Shown: positions 42,605-51,536 of the stretch, piece after piece
Numbering within the stretch: the first letter of the stretch is position 1
Layout of the letters: every line of letters starts with the position of its first letter
NCBI GenBank assembly: GCA_022703155.1
Contig: JAKLEH010000002.1
Location: 1-55,716 of the forward strand
Reading direction: 5' to 3'
DNA length: 55,716 nt
Origin: Patescibacteria group bacterium
GTDB lineage: Bacteria; Patescibacteriota; Patescibacteriia; 2-12-FULL-60-25
The notes under the pieces: model-generated
Told to the model about the DNA's origin: nothing
The model's database searches: none
Seen by the model: only the letters and a program-made list of their open reading frames with translations
Program-made: the position numbers and the translations under genes

Positions 42605-43039
42605 ATGTCTAATCTCATGAAATGGTCGCCGTTCTTCGACCAATTCGACAACTTCGACGCTTTCTTTAAGGACGTGCCAGCTTTGGTCCCGTCAAAGCAC
42701 GGGTTGATTCCGCCGGTGGACATGTACGACAACAAGGACACGGTCATAGTGGAAACGCCGCTGCCCGGAGCTGATCCTAAAAAAGTCAGCGTGGAAATAG
42801 AAAACGGGGTATTGACCATCAAGGGTTCAAGCGAACGCAAGACCGAAGTCGAGGACAAGAATTATTACCGCAAAGAGATGCGTTCTGGCCAAATCTTCCG
42901 CCAAATCGCACTCCCGGCGCGCGTGGACGAAAAAGCGGCCAGCGCCTCGTTCGAAAACGGCATCCTGAAAGTCGAAATTCCCAAGTTGGCTGAAGCCAAG
43001 CCAAAGTCGATTAAGATTGACGTGAAGAAAGCGGAATAA
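42605..43039 (+). CDS. Small heat-shock protein (Hsp20/alpha-crystallin family)
   Basis: 144 residues from ATG at 42605 (MSNLMKWSPFFDQFDN). The alpha-crystallin domain spans about residues 38-135, with VSVEIENGVLTIKGSSE, FRQIALPARVDEKAASASF and the family-typical ENGILKVEIPK. It holds unfolding proteins for the DnaK system whose genes flank it. The longer open frame upstream (from 42524) is family B repeat. Placing hsp20 between grpE and dnaK is unusual. Confidence 0.93.
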   Translation: MSNLMKWSPFFDQFDNFDAFFKDVPALVPSKHGLIPPVDMYDNKDTVIVETPLPGADPKKVSVEIENGVLTIKGSSERKTEVEDKNYYRKEMRSGQIFRQIALPARVDEKAASASFENGILKVEIPKLAEAKPKSIKIDVKKAE

Positions 43040-43040
43040 T

Positions 43041-43128
43041 GCATGCAGCATGTAGCATGCATCATGTAGCAGGCGCGCGGAAAGTACCCGTCCCTGTTGC
43101 ACGCTACATGATACATGCTATATGAGAC
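43041..43128. repeat. Family J heptamer inverted repeat
   Basis: Left arm CAGCATG, TAGCATG, CATCATG units and right arm CTACATG, ATACATG, CTATATG units, 7-bp period. The units contain stops in frame, and the array is strictly intergenic. Confidence 0.9.
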
Positions 43129-43151
43129 TATAACTGACAATAAACTTAACT

Positions 43152-45074
43152 ATGAAAATCCTCGGAATAGACCTAGGCACGACCAATTCGTGCATGGCGG
43201 TCGTGGAAGGCGGCCAACCTAAAGTCATAGAAAACGCGGAAGGCGCGCGCACCACGCCTTCGGTCGTGGCGGTAACCAAGACCGGCGAACGCCTGACCGG
43301 GCAGTTGGCCAAACGCCAAGCGGCCGTGAACCCGGAAAACACTTTGTTTTCGGTCAAACGCCTCATCGGGCGCCGTTGGGCCGACCCGGAGGTGCAACGC
43401 GACAATACGCTCCTGCCGTATAAAATCACGCAAAAAGGCGACGGCGTGCGCGTCCTCATGTCGGGTAAAGAGTATTCGCCCGAAGAAGTTTCGGCCATGG
43501 TGCTGCAAAAGCTTAAAGCTGACGCTGAAGCGCGTTTGGGCGAAAAGATAACGGACGCGGTCATCACCGTGCCCGCGTATTTTGATGACTCGCAACGCCA
43601 AGCCACCAAGGTGGCGGGCGAAATCGCGGGTTTGAACGTGCGCCGCATCATCAACGAACCCACGGCCGCGGCTTTGGCTTACGGTTTTGACCGTAAGAAG
43701 GACGAGAAGATAGTGGTTTACGATTTGGGCGGCGGTACTTTCGACGTGTCCGTGCTCGAAGTGGCATATGACGCGGCCACCAGCCAAAACACGGTGGAAG
43801 TCAAAGCCACGAACGGCGACACGCATTTGGGCGGCGACGACTTTGACCAAATCGTCATCAAATGGGCCCTGGACGAGTTCCGCAAGCAGGAAGGTTTGGA
43901 TTTGTCCCAAGACCCGATAGCTTTGCAACGCATCAAAGACGCGGCAGAGAAGGCCAAGATCGAACTGTCCACGGCCATGGAAACCGAGCTCAACCAACCG
44001 TTCATCGCCAACGACAGCACGGGCGCCAAACATCTGATGTTGAAGTTAACCCGTGCCAAATTGGAGGAATTGGTCGGTTCATTGGTCGAGAAGACGCTGG
44101 AACCGTGCCGCAAGGCTTTGGCTGACGCCAAAATGACCACGTCTGACATCAACGAAGTCATCTTGGTTGGCGGCATGACGCGCATGCCTCTCGTGTTGCA
44201 GACCGTGGAAAAGTTTTTCGGCAAAAAGCCCAACATCAGCGTCAACCCTGACGAAGTCGTATCCATCGGCGCGGCCGTACAAGCCGGCAACCTGCAAGGC
44301 GACATCAAAGGTGAATTGCTGCTTTTGGACGTCACGCCGCTTTCCCTCGGTCTCGAGACTTTGGGCGGCGTCATGACGCGCCTCATCGAACGCAATACGA
44401 CAATTCCGACGTCCAAGTCGCAAATCTTTTCCACTGCGGCTGACGGGCAGAACACGGTCGAAATCGTGGTCTTGCAAGGCGAACGCGACATGGCGGCCGA
44501 CAACCGCGCTTTGGGACGCTTCACGCTCTCTGGCATTCCGCCGGCGCCGCGCGGCGTGCCGCAAATCGAAGTCACTTTCGACATCGACGCCAACGGCATT
44601 TTGAACGTCAAAGCCGTGGACAAAGCCACCAATAAGGAAGCCAAAATCACCATCACCGCGTCCACCAACCTGTCCAAGGACGAAATCGAGAAGATGAAGA
44701 AAGACGCGGAAGTGCACGCGGCCGAAGACAAGAAGCGCAAAGAGCTGGTCGAAGTGCGCAACATGGCCGAAACCATGATTTACACCACCGAGAAGATGCT
44801 TAAGGACGCGGGCGACAAAGCCAATACGGACGACAAGAAAGCTACGGAAGAAAAAATCGAGGCTCTGAAGAAGTTAAAAGACAGCGAAGACATCGAGGCC
44901 ATTAAAAAAGCGGCCGACGAACTCGCGACCGTGGCTCAAAAGGTCGGCGCGGCCATGTACCAGCAGGCGAAGACGGAGGAAGAAGGAATGAGGAAAGAGG
45001 AAGGGGGAACGGACGCTGGGAACGCAACGGGTGGCGAGCAGCCCAAAGAAGGCGATTTTGAGGAGAAGAAATAA
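43152..45074 (+). CDS. dnaK: Chaperone DnaK (Hsp70)
   Basis: 640 residues. The ATPase domain has [36 protein letters not shown] and [12 protein letters not shown]. The substrate domain has [18 protein letters not shown] and [20 protein letters not shown]. The lid is intact. The last 35 residues, a variable tail in all DnaK proteins, are encoded largely by a GAGGAAG-type heptamer array ([11 protein letters not shown]). Other heat-shock genes surround it, presumably under the CIRCE promoter upstream of hrcA. Confidence 0.98.
   Translation: MKILGIDLGTTNSCMAVVEGGQPKVIENAEGARTTPSVVAVTKTGERLTGQLAKRQAAVNPENTLFSVKRLIGRRWADPEVQRDNTLLPYKITQKGDGVRVLMSGKEYSPEEVSAMVLQKLKADAEARLGEKITDAVITVPAYFDDSQRQATKVAGEIAGLNVRRIINEPTAAALAYGFDRKKDEKIVVYDLGGGTFDVSVLEVAYDAATSQNTVEVKATNGDTHLGGDDFDQIVIKWALDEFRKQEGLDLSQDPIALQRIKDAAEKAKIELSTAMETELNQPFIANDSTGAKHLMLKLTRAKLEELVGSLVEKTLEPCRKALADAKMTTSDINEVILVGGMTRMPLVLQTVEKFFGKKPNISVNPDEVVSIGAAVQAGNLQGDIKGELLLLDVTPLSLGLETLGGVMTRLIERNTTIPTSKSQIFSTAADGQNTVEIVVLQGERDMAADNRALGRFTLSGIPPAPRGVPQIEVTFDIDANGILNVKAVDKATNKEAKITITASTNLSKDEIEKMKKDAEVHAAEDKKRKELVEVRNMAETMIYTTEKMLKDAGDKANTDDKKATEEKIEALKKLKDSEDIEAIKKAADELATVAQKVGAAMYQQAKTEEEGMRKEEGGTDAGNATGGEQPKEGDFEEKK
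44976..45010 (+). repeat. Heptamer array encoding part of the DnaK tail
   Basis: Five 7-bp units of the form GAGGAAG, read as the charged [12 protein letters not shown] stretch. It could be partly a by-product of acidic tail coding. Confidence 0.65.
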
Positions 45075-45076
45075 TT

Positions 45077-45149
45077 CTTTGTCATCGCGAGGACGCTCCG
45101 AGCGGACATGACGATCTATGGATTGCTTCGCAGAGCCTCGCAATGACAA
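45077..45149. repeat. Family E inverted repeat
   Basis: TTGTCATCGCGAGG and CCTCGCAATGACAA outer arms with ATGACGATCTATGGATTGCT in the middle. A related double copy closes the window at 55593-55714. Confidence 0.88.
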
Positions 45150-45169
45150 TTAAGTCACTGATGTGCATT

Positions 45170-45247
45170 CCGTCATGCCGAACTCGTTTCGGCATCTCAA
45201 TTAACAACAAACATACAATCGAGATCCTGAAACGAGTTCAGGATGAC
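45170..45247. repeat. Family D palindrome pair
   Basis: ATGCCGAACTCGTTTCGGCAT and ATCCTGAAACGAGTTCAGGAT, separated by an AT-rich spacer. Confidence 0.9.
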
Positions 45248-45266
45248 TAATGAGACTAATAAAATT

Positions 45267-45533
45267 ATGCCCGAACAACCGCAACAACAATTGAACGTCA
45301 AAGCGCAAGACAAGCTTTTGCGCGGACACTACGCTAACATCGTGTCCGTGACTTCGCAGGAACGCGAAGTGGTCATCGACTTCATCAACCGTGTGGGTCC
45401 GGACGGCCAATTGGTCAGCCGCGTCATCCTTAACCGTTTTACGGCGCAAGAATTGGTGCAGGTTTTGCAGAATGTGATGCAGCAGTGGGAAAAGATGAAG
45501 TACGAAGTCCCGCCAACGGACGAGAAAAAATAG
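45267..45533 (+). CDS. DUF3467-family protein
   Basis: 88 residues from ATG at 45267 (MPEQPQQQLNVKAQDKLLRG). The pattern HYANIVSVTSQEREVVIDF, then LVSRVILNRFTAQELVQVLQ and a final amphipathic helix matches the small DUF3467 proteins, whose function is unknown. An upstream in-frame ATG at 45243 lies inside the family D palindrome and is not used. The setting between dnaK and dnaJ suggests a stress or protein-quality role, which is only an inference. Confidence 0.8.
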   Translation: MPEQPQQQLNVKAQDKLLRGHYANIVSVTSQEREVVIDFINRVGPDGQLVSRVILNRFTAQELVQVLQNVMQQWEKMKYEVPPTDEKK

Positions 45534-45545
45534 TCTCGGGCCTCG

Positions 45546-45647
45546 CGTCATGCCGAACTTGTTTCGGCATCTAGATTAAACGCGAATTGACGAAATTCCA
45601 AGCCAAGCAATCAAATGAGATCCTGAATCGAGTTCAGGATGACGCAA
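45546..45647. repeat. Family D palindrome pair
   Basis: ATGCCGAACTTGTTTCGGCAT at 45551-45571 and ATCCTGAATCGAGTTCAGGAT at 45623-45643, separated by about 50 bp. Confidence 0.9.
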
Positions 45648-45656
45648 AACGGATTC

Positions 45657-46757
45657 ATGTCCAAAGACTACTACAAAATTCTCGGAGTGGATAAGAACGC
45701 CAGCGAGGACGAAATAAAAAAATCGTTCAGACGTTTGGCGCACGAGCACCATCCGGACAAAGGCGGCGACCAGCAGAAGTTCAAAGACATCAACGAGGCG
45801 TATCAGGTTTTGGGCGACAAGCAAAAACGCGCCAAATACGACCAATTCGGGTCAGCCGCTTTCGAGCAGGGCGGTTTTGGCGGAGCCGGAGCGCAGGGCT
45901 ACGGGGATTTTGGGTTTGGCGGCGGATTCGGCGGACAAGGCTTTAACATCAACATGGACGATTTGGGGGATTTGGGCGACGTGTTGGGCGGAATGTTCGG
46001 TTTTGGGGGCGGGGGACGCGGCCGAACCAAGCGCGGATCTGATCTTGAGGCTGAACTGCAAATCGAATTTTTGGAGGCGGTTTTTGGAGCGGATAAGGAA
46101 TTGAAGGTTTACAAACACGACAAATGCGGCAAGTGTTCGGGTTCGGGCGCTGATCCGGGTTCCAAGATCACGACTTGCGCCACCTGCCAAGGCAAAGGAC
46201 GAATCCAACAAGCGCAACGCACGATTTTGGGCACGTTCAACGCCGTGGTCACTTGTCCGGATTGCTCTGGACGCGGCGAGAAAGCGGATAAGCATTGCGT
46301 CGAATGCCATGGCACAGGCGTCAAAAAACAGGAAAAGACGTTAGTGGTCAAAGTGCCGGCTGGAATCAGCAGCGGGGAAGGTTTAAAAATTGCGGGCGAG
46401 GGCGAGTTTCCGGGGCCGGGCGGCAAAGCCGGGGATTTGTACGTTCGCGTTCGCGTAAAATCGCATCCCACTTTTTCACGCAATGATCATGACGTGGTTT
46501 CGGAAATGCGCATCCCGTTCAGCCTGCTGGCGTTGGGCGGAAAAATCGACGTGGCCACGGTTGACGGCGACGTGACATTGAAAATTCCCGAAGGCACGCC
46601 CGCGGGAACGGTTTTTAAATTGCGCGGCAAAGGCGTGCCGTATTTGCATGGTTATGGCCGCGGCGACCATTTGGTGACGATTTTGCCTGCCGTGCCAGAT
46701 AAATTGAACCGTGAACAGAGAAAAACGTTGGAGGACTTGAAGGGGTTGGGGATGTAG
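45657..46757 (+). CDS. dnaJ: Chaperone DnaJ (Hsp40)
   Basis: 366 residues from ATG at 45657 (MSKDYYKILGVDK); the in-frame ATG at 45639 is part of repeat-adjacent DNA. J domain with H32-P33-D34, Gly/Phe-rich linker (about residues 75-125), four CxxCxGxG zinc motifs (CGKCSGSG, CATCQGKG, CPDCSGRG, CVECHGTG), then the substrate-binding beta domains. It delivers clients to DnaK and stimulates its ATPase. Confidence 0.96.
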   Translation: MSKDYYKILGVDKNASEDEIKKSFRRLAHEHHPDKGGDQQKFKDINEAYQVLGDKQKRAKYDQFGSAAFEQGGFGGAGAQGYGDFGFGGGFGGQGFNINMDDLGDLGDVLGGMFGFGGGGRGRTKRGSDLEAELQIEFLEAVFGADKELKVYKHDKCGKCSGSGADPGSKITTCATCQGKGRIQQAQRTILGTFNAVVTCPDCSGRGEKADKHCVECHGTGVKKQEKTLVVKVPAGISSGEGLKIAGEGEFPGPGGKAGDLYVRVRVKSHPTFSRNDHDVVSEMRIPFSLLALGGKIDVATVDGDVTLKIPEGTPAGTVFKLRGKGVPYLHGYGRGDHLVTILPAVPDKLNREQRKTLEDLKGLGM

Positions 46758-46760
46758 TCT

Positions 46761-46843
46761 AGTCATCCTGAAATTGATTCAGGATCTTGTTTGATTTTTG
46801 ATTGTCCAGTAATCGAGATGCCGAAACAAGTTCGGCATGACGG
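46761..46843. repeat. Family D palindrome pair, inverted order
   Basis: ATCCTGAAATTGATTCAGGAT, then ATGCCGAAACAAGTTCGGCAT; the two palindromes come in the opposite order to the copies before dnaJ. Confidence 0.88.
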
Positions 46844-46869
46844 GAGTCTTCCAAGGGCTATGCCAGAGG

Positions 46870-46903
46870 TGGGCGCGACGCGGGACGTGCGACATGCGAC
46901 GAT
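46870..46903. repeat. Family H heptamer array
   Basis: Four units ending in GCGAC or GGGAC (7-bp period), just before the promoter of the small membrane protein gene. Same words as at the MurD start. Confidence 0.8.
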
Positions 46904-46907
46904 GTTG

Positions 46908-46916
46908 TGCTATACT
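46908..46916 (+). promoter_or_regulatory. Extended -10 promoter
   Basis: TGCTATACT, eight bases before the ATG at 46925. The transcript would start at or within a few bases of the start codon. Confidence 0.65.
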
Positions 46917-46924
46917 ATCCCCAT

Positions 46925-47455
46925 ATGGACGCCATAACGTCTTTCTTTACGAATTTGAATTGGTCCGCGCCAAGTTGGGACCTGTTCATTCTGCTGTTTT
47001 TTGTCATTGGAGCGCTGCTCTACGGCTTTTCACTCGGGCGTGACCGCATCATCGTCATATTGGTTTCCATCTACATGGCGTTGGCCGTGGCGCAAAACGC
47101 GCCCATCATCAACCAAATCAACATGTCGTTCCATTTGAACGACAATATAGTACTCAAGATCTCGATGTTCCTGGGCATTTTCGTGGTTTTGTTCTTCTTG
47201 TTGTCTCGCAGCGCATTAAAAAAGACGATTGGCGACAACTCATCCACTGGCGCTTGGTGGCAAGTCATCGTATTTGCGATTTTGCAAGTCGGATTGTTGA
47301 TTAGCATCACTTTGACTTTGTTGCCGGCTGACATGACTTCAGTATTTAGCGCTTCGACACGTCAAATATTCACCGGTGACATAGGACGTTCGGTTTGGTT
47401 GATAGCGCCCATTGTGGTCATGGCCTTGGGGCCAAAGCAGAAGTCGGAGGATTAA
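46925..47455 (+). CDS. Integral membrane protein of unknown function
   Basis: 176 residues from ATG at 46925. Four hydrophobic helices are visible (LFILLFFVIGALLYGFSLG, IIVILVSIYMALAVA, LKISMFLGIFVVLFFLLS, QVIVFAILQVGLLISITLTL) plus a last one (VWLIAPIVVMALG). The layout recalls CvpA-like small membrane proteins, but there is no diagnostic motif. It has its own extended -10 promoter and a terminator. Confidence 0.7.
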   Translation: MDAITSFFTNLNWSAPSWDLFILLFFVIGALLYGFSLGRDRIIVILVSIYMALAVAQNAPIINQINMSFHLNDNIVLKISMFLGIFVVLFFLLSRSALKKTIGDNSSTGAWWQVIVFAILQVGLLISITLTLLPADMTSVFSASTRQIFTGDIGRSVWLIAPIVVMALGPKQKSED

Positions 47456-47473
47456 TTCACGAACAATAAAAAA

Positions 47474-47499
47474 GGGAAGCACAGGACTTCCAATTTTTT
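47474..47499 (+). terminator. Rho-independent terminator
   Basis: GGAAG-CACAGGA-CTTCC followed by AATTTTTTG, after the small membrane protein gene. The stretch from here to 47629 shows nothing else I recognise. Confidence 0.8.
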
Positions 47500-47629
47500 G
47501 TTTACCGATTTGGTACGTTTCAAATCGCCTGAATTCATCCCACGTATCAACTCGAGAGGAGTCGAGAGATCAGGGTTGAATGAAGATTGAGATTCCTAAG
47601 GCGTTGTTGGATTTTGCAGGTAATTGATT

Positions 47630-48295
47630 TTACTTAACCGTTACAATCTCTGCTTCGTTGACCATAATCGATTTGGCCAGAAATGATTCTGCCAAACGCA
47701 GTGATTCATCTGATGAGATTGTTATCTCCATCCCAACCTTCAAATCCGAAAGCTTCACGGGAACCAGAGTATATGGAAGCGGCGGAATTTCGCCTTTTTT
47801 GGCGCCGTCCTGACTCCAATCCGCCATGCGTTTGTTGATTTCTTCGGGTTGAAGATTGATGCGCTTTTCTATTTTGGTGTTTTTATCGATGGCCACCGTT
47901 CGCGTATCCGATACGCCGTCGACCGTGGGATCGGTATCAAGCGACGTTACCAAAACCTCCATACTATCGTTCGATAAGGCTTGGATTTCGCCGTTGACCA
48001 TCTTAACCTCGATATTCGCAGGCATTGGCGGCTTGATGGAGAATTTTTCCCTAGCTGCCATAAAACCTGCCTTGTAGCCATCTTCATATGTTTGGCCAGA
48101 AAGAACTTGGTCAATGGCCGGTATGCCGGAGAGTTCTCTGTTTTTGACCCAGGAGTTAAGGGCGATGAGTACAAGGGTCGTGAAAACGACCGCAATGCAC
48201 AAAACGACCAATATGTAGCGGCTAAGCGAGCCTTGTTGTATATTCATACCCCTCAAGATGCGTTTAATTATACCACCTTTTCTTTTTTTTCGCAT
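47630..48295 (-). CDS. Membrane-anchored extracytoplasmic protein
   Basis: 221 residues from 48295; ATG at 48247 (MNIQQGSLSRYILVV) is an alternative that keeps the whole anchor. One helix (YILVVLCIAVVFTTLVLIAL) is followed by a soluble region. That region includes KMVNGEIQALSNDSMEVLVT and a likely small beta domain ending LSDLKVGMEITISSDESL. This resembles DUF5666-like barrels (x-G-x-V-x-x-x-x-x-x-x-l-t-V). Function unknown. The base composition is more AT-rich than the flanking lipoprotein gene. Confidence 0.65.
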   Translation of the reverse strand: MRKKRKGGIIKRILRGMNIQQGSLSRYILVVLCIAVVFTTLVLIALNSWVKNRELSGIPAIDQVLSGQTYEDGYKAGFMAAREKFSIKPPMPANIEVKMVNGEIQALSNDSMEVLVTSLDTDPTVDGVSDTRTVAIDKNTKIEKRINLQPEEINKRMADWSQDGAKKGEIPPLPYTLVPVKLSDLKVGMEITISSDESLRLAESFLAKSIMVNEAEIVTVK

Positions 48296-48423
48296 ACAGC
48301 AGAAGTATAAAACATATATTTTTGCATATATAGGTGTTGATAAACTTAACCGTTAAAGTTAAGTGCGCGCTTTACATTTGTAAGAAATAATATTTTCTTT
48401 TGCTCTACCCAGCCATGAATTAA

Positions 48424-48466
48424 GCGCGTTACGCGTAACTCAAAACTAGAAACTCGAAACTTTACC
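48424..48466. repeat. Degenerate heptamer array
   Basis: 7-bp steps GCGCGTT, ACGCGTA, ACTCAAA, ACTAGAA, ACTCGAA. It lies in the 337-bp gap before the lipoprotein gene. Confidence 0.7.
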
Positions 48467-48478
48467 CAGCCTCTTGTC

Positions 48479-48507
48479 TTGACATTTTGGCTAGTTTATG
48501 CTTTAAT
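48479..48507 (+). promoter_or_regulatory. Promoter of the cysteine-rich lipoprotein gene
   Basis: TTGACA (48479-48484), 17-bp spacer, TTTAAT (48502-48507): a near-perfect vegetative promoter, with a predicted 5' leader of about 120 nt. Confidence 0.85.
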
Positions 48508-48529
48508 CAGGTATTCCTGAAGCTTGTAT

Positions 48530-48612
48530 TCGAATGGTTCGAACTTAAGCTTAAAGGTTATCCAGAGTCCTTTGGACATCTGAAGAACGGAAAAAGACGT
48601 CGAAATTCGACG
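48530..48612 (+). promoter_or_regulatory. Structured 5' leader of the lipoprotein gene
   Basis: Nested palindromes AAGCTT..TTCGAA-TGG-TTCGAA..AAGCTT (48530-48562), a GTCC-TTT-GGAC hairpin, and CGTCGA-AAT-TCGACG (48598-48612) just before GGAGCAGGAGAAGG and the ATG. It is the only long structured leader in the window apart from rpmA. Confidence 0.6.
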
Positions 48613-48632
48613 CACGGAGCAGGAGAAGGACC

Positions 48633-51455
48633 ATGAACCGCAACCATAAGTGGCTGGCTGTTTTCGTTTCGACTGCTGTCGCAGCCCTGATGGGATGCGG
48701 TGGCAGCGATTCGCCCAATACGGTCGTTACCCCTCCGCCGGTTGAAGCCGGCGCGGACAACGACGTGGCTCCGGACGGACAGCCCGAAGCTGATCCGCCC
48801 GACAACACCGCACCCGACGCCGACGCGGCCGTTCCCGAGACGGGTAACGACGCGGACGCCGGATTCGATGCAGAAGCGTCACAAGATGCCGAGGCTGGAA
48901 TCGATTCCGATGCGGCCGAAGCTTCCGAAGACGCCGAAGCGGGTATTGAAGCTGATGTGAACGAAACTGGTTCGGATGCAAGTCCGGACCAAGACGCACC
49001 GCCGCCCGAGGTCTGCAATGGCCAGGACGACAACGGCAACGGACTGAAGGACGAGGGATTCGATTGCGTCGGCGGAATGTCCGGTTCGTGTTGGACTACC
49101 TGCGGTACGCAGGGTTCAATCACGTGTCAAATCCCGTCATGCCAGTGGAGCGCTTGCGCCCCGCCGTCCGAGAACTGCAACAACTTCAAGGACGACGACT
49201 GTGACGACAAGGTCGATTGTCAGGATCCCGATTGCTCAACGGCGCCCGCATGCCAATGCAATCCGCCCGCGCTCAACACGGCTTGCGGTTACGCTGGTGA
49301 ATTCTCATGTAGCCCCGCCGTGCGATGCAATTGCAACTTCCTGTGGGACAACGCCAGCTTGCCGCACTTCTCGTGCATTAACGTCGAGACGTGCAACGGC
49401 CAGGACGATAATGGCAACGGCCAGGCCGACGAGACCTTCCCGTGCATCCAGAATTCGATCGGCGGTTGCGACACTACGTGCCACACTGTAGGCACGAGGA
49501 CGTGTGATTCATCTTGTCAGCAGGGCGCTTGCGTCCCGCCGACGGAGAATTGCTTCAACGGCGTGGACGACGATTGCGACGGCAAGACCGATTGCACGGA
49601 TACGGACTGTTCGCAGTTCATCGCGTGCCAATCGGAGTTGTGCGATGGCGTCGACAACAACGGCAATGGGCTCAAAGACGAAGGTTTTGAGTGCGTTTAC
49701 GCCACCAAGGCTCCGTGCCCGACCGTTTGCGGTTCGCAAGGCGAAAAGGTTTGCAGCACGGCAACGTGCTCATGGGGCGCTTGCGTCCCGCCGGCCGAGG
49801 TTTGCGGCAACGGCAAGGACGACGACTGCAACGGGCTGTCCGAATGCGACGATCCGGTATGCAAGTCCCTGCCATCGTGTACTCCGGTCACCGAATGCAC
49901 GGCCGGACAGACTTTGGCATGCACCACGTGGTGCCAGAGCCAGGGGAACAAGACCTGCAGCCAGTCGGGTTGGTGGGGCGCTTGCGTCCCGCCGGCCGAG
50001 GTTTGCGGCAACGGCAAGGACGACGACTGCAACGGGCTGTCCGAATGCGACGACCCGGATTGCGCGGGCCAGACGTTCTGCCAGTCAGAAGTTTGCGACG
50101 GGCAGGACAACAACGGCAACGGATTGGCGGACGAAACGTTCCAGTGCAAGCTGGGCGAGCAAGCCGACTGTCCGACCGCATGTGGTTCCATGGGCAAGAA
50201 GACCTGCCAGGGCCCTGCTTGCATGTGGGGCGCTTGCCAGAAGCCGGCCGAGGATTGCAACAACGGAATCGACGACGACTGCGACGAAGCGCCTGATTGC
50301 TGGGACACGGATTGTGCCGGCGCGACTGCGTGCCAGCACAACTTCGGAACCTGCTCGGCCCACACGCCGACCAACCAGCCCTATAGCTGCGCCGTTTGGT
50401 CGCAGGACGTCATGCCCGACGGCATGTTCTTGGTCCACGACGGTTGTGCCAATGGCCTGAACGACCAGTGGGTCGTGGGCGGCACGTACGGCGAAGGCCG
50501 TGTGCGCCACTTGACCAGCGGCAACACCTGGACCGACATCCAGTTGCCGGTCGCCACCAAGATGGCCGGTGGTGCGACCTGTCAAGGCGCAGCCGACACA
50601 TACGTGACTGCGGTCGAGGAATATGCGCCGTACAAGTACAACGGAGTGCTGCTTCGTTGGAACGGGTCGACGCTCGTCCGCGTGGCCGAGGCACAGTCTC
50701 ATGATGTGGAGTTCAGCCGCATCTGGGCTTCGAGCGCCAACAACGTCTGGATTTACGGCCGCACGGACTACGGTCTGCTGGACGGCGCGTACATCTACGT
50801 CTGGAACGGCAACAGCATGAGCCGGCGCAAGCTGCCTCAGCTGTACGCTCCCATGACGTTCCACGCGGCAAAGATTTGGGGTACCGGCTCCAATGACGTG
50901 TGGATGGCAGGCAACACGTACGATCCGAACGATCGTAACAACTACGATAAGTACGCGGGTGCGATTATGCATTTTGACGGCAAGTCCTGGGGCAAGGTGC
51001 AGATTGCAAACGCGGAAAAGTACGGATTTACGGAAATCCACGGGTCATCCTCCTGTGATGTGATGGCCGTTGGTTCGTATAGGTCGTCACCGACAGTGAT
51101 GCAAGGGTTGACGTTTCAGCGCAACGGCAACGTTTGGGAAACCAAGACGTACACCAACGTGGAGACGGTTACCAGTGTCGTCAAGACCGCTCCTTTCAAA
51201 TATGTGTTGCAAGGTGGCCAACCTGATGGTGCCATCGCACACATCTGGATGGGGACGGACCAAGGAAACTTCAACTTGACCTGGTCCAACAACTTCCAGT
51301 ACTTCGTGAACGGTTCGGCTTTCTGGGACGGCGGCGCCACCTGGAACGTTCCGGGTACCAACGTCATCATGACTGCCGGCGACGGCACCCATGGGTACGG
51401 TGAAACCACCGGTCAGGGCACCTACGCCATGGTTTTCCGCTCTACCTGTCAGTAA
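48633..51455 (+). CDS. Secreted cysteine-rich lipoprotein with metal-binding-type repeats (MopE-like) and a W-rich propeller-like domain
   Basis: 940 residues. Signal peptide with lipobox LMGC, acylated Cys22. Residues 25-125 are an Asp/Ala/Glu-rich spacer. Residues about 126-560 hold repeats alternating CNGQDDNGNGLKDEGF with CGNGKDDDCNGLSECDDPDC, the disulfide-rich Asp-loop motif annotated in myxobacterial proteins as putative metal-binding. The last 380 residues have repeats of the type IWGTGSNDVWMAGN...GKSW, also common in myxobacteria. Codon use is more GC-rich and the repeats are nearly identical to each other at DNA level. It is probably horizontally acquired. It has its own strong promoter, leader and terminator. 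Role: cell-surface adhesion or calcium binding is plausible, not shown. Confidence 0.85.
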   Translation: MNRNHKWLAVFVSTAVAALMGCGGSDSPNTVVTPPPVEAGADNDVAPDGQPEADPPDNTAPDADAAVPETGNDADAGFDAEASQDAEAGIDSDAAEASEDAEAGIEADVNETGSDASPDQDAPPPEVCNGQDDNGNGLKDEGFDCVGGMSGSCWTTCGTQGSITCQIPSCQWSACAPPSENCNNFKDDDCDDKVDCQDPDCSTAPACQCNPPALNTACGYAGEFSCSPAVRCNCNFLWDNASLPHFSCINVETCNGQDDNGNGQADETFPCIQNSIGGCDTTCHTVGTRTCDSSCQQGACVPPTENCFNGVDDDCDGKTDCTDTDCSQFIACQSELCDGVDNNGNGLKDEGFECVYATKAPCPTVCGSQGEKVCSTATCSWGACVPPAEVCGNGKDDDCNGLSECDDPVCKSLPSCTPVTECTAGQTLACTTWCQSQGNKTCSQSGWWGACVPPAEVCGNGKDDDCNGLSECDDPDCAGQTFCQSEVCDGQDNNGNGLADETFQCKLGEQADCPTACGSMGKKTCQGPACMWGACQKPAEDCNNGIDDDCDEAPDCWDTDCAGATACQHNFGTCSAHTPTNQPYSCAVWSQDVMPDGMFLVHDGCANGLNDQWVVGGTYGEGRVRHLTSGNTWTDIQLPVATKMAGGATCQGAADTYVTAVEEYAPYKYNGVLLRWNGSTLVRVAEAQSHDVEFSRIWASSANNVWIYGRTDYGLLDGAYIYVWNGNSMSRRKLPQLYAPMTFHAAKIWGTGSNDVWMAGNTYDPNDRNNYDKYAGAIMHFDGKSWGKVQIANAEKYGFTEIHGSSSCDVMAVGSYRSSPTVMQGLTFQRNGNVWETKTYTNVETVTSVVKTAPFKYVLQGGQPDGAIAHIWMGTDQGNFNLTWSNNFQYFVNGSAFWDGGATWNVPGTNVIMTAGDGTHGYGETTGQGTYAMVFRSTCQ

Positions 51456-51461
51456 CACACG

Positions 51462-51494
51462 CCCCTCAACCGCGACTCGGTTGAGGGGTTTTTC
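51462..51494 (+). terminator. Strong rho-independent terminator
   Basis: Perfect 10-bp stem CCCCTCAACC/GGTTGAGGGG, 7-nt loop, TTTTT. Confidence 0.95.
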
Positions 51495-51536
51495 AATAAG
51501 CAAAACGGTTATCAAACATTAACTCTCCCGGCTTCG

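Noticed and set aside
45243-45266. Earlier start of the DUF3467 protein
   Set aside because: The first eight codons derive from the family D palindrome and its flank, and the domain starts after 45267.
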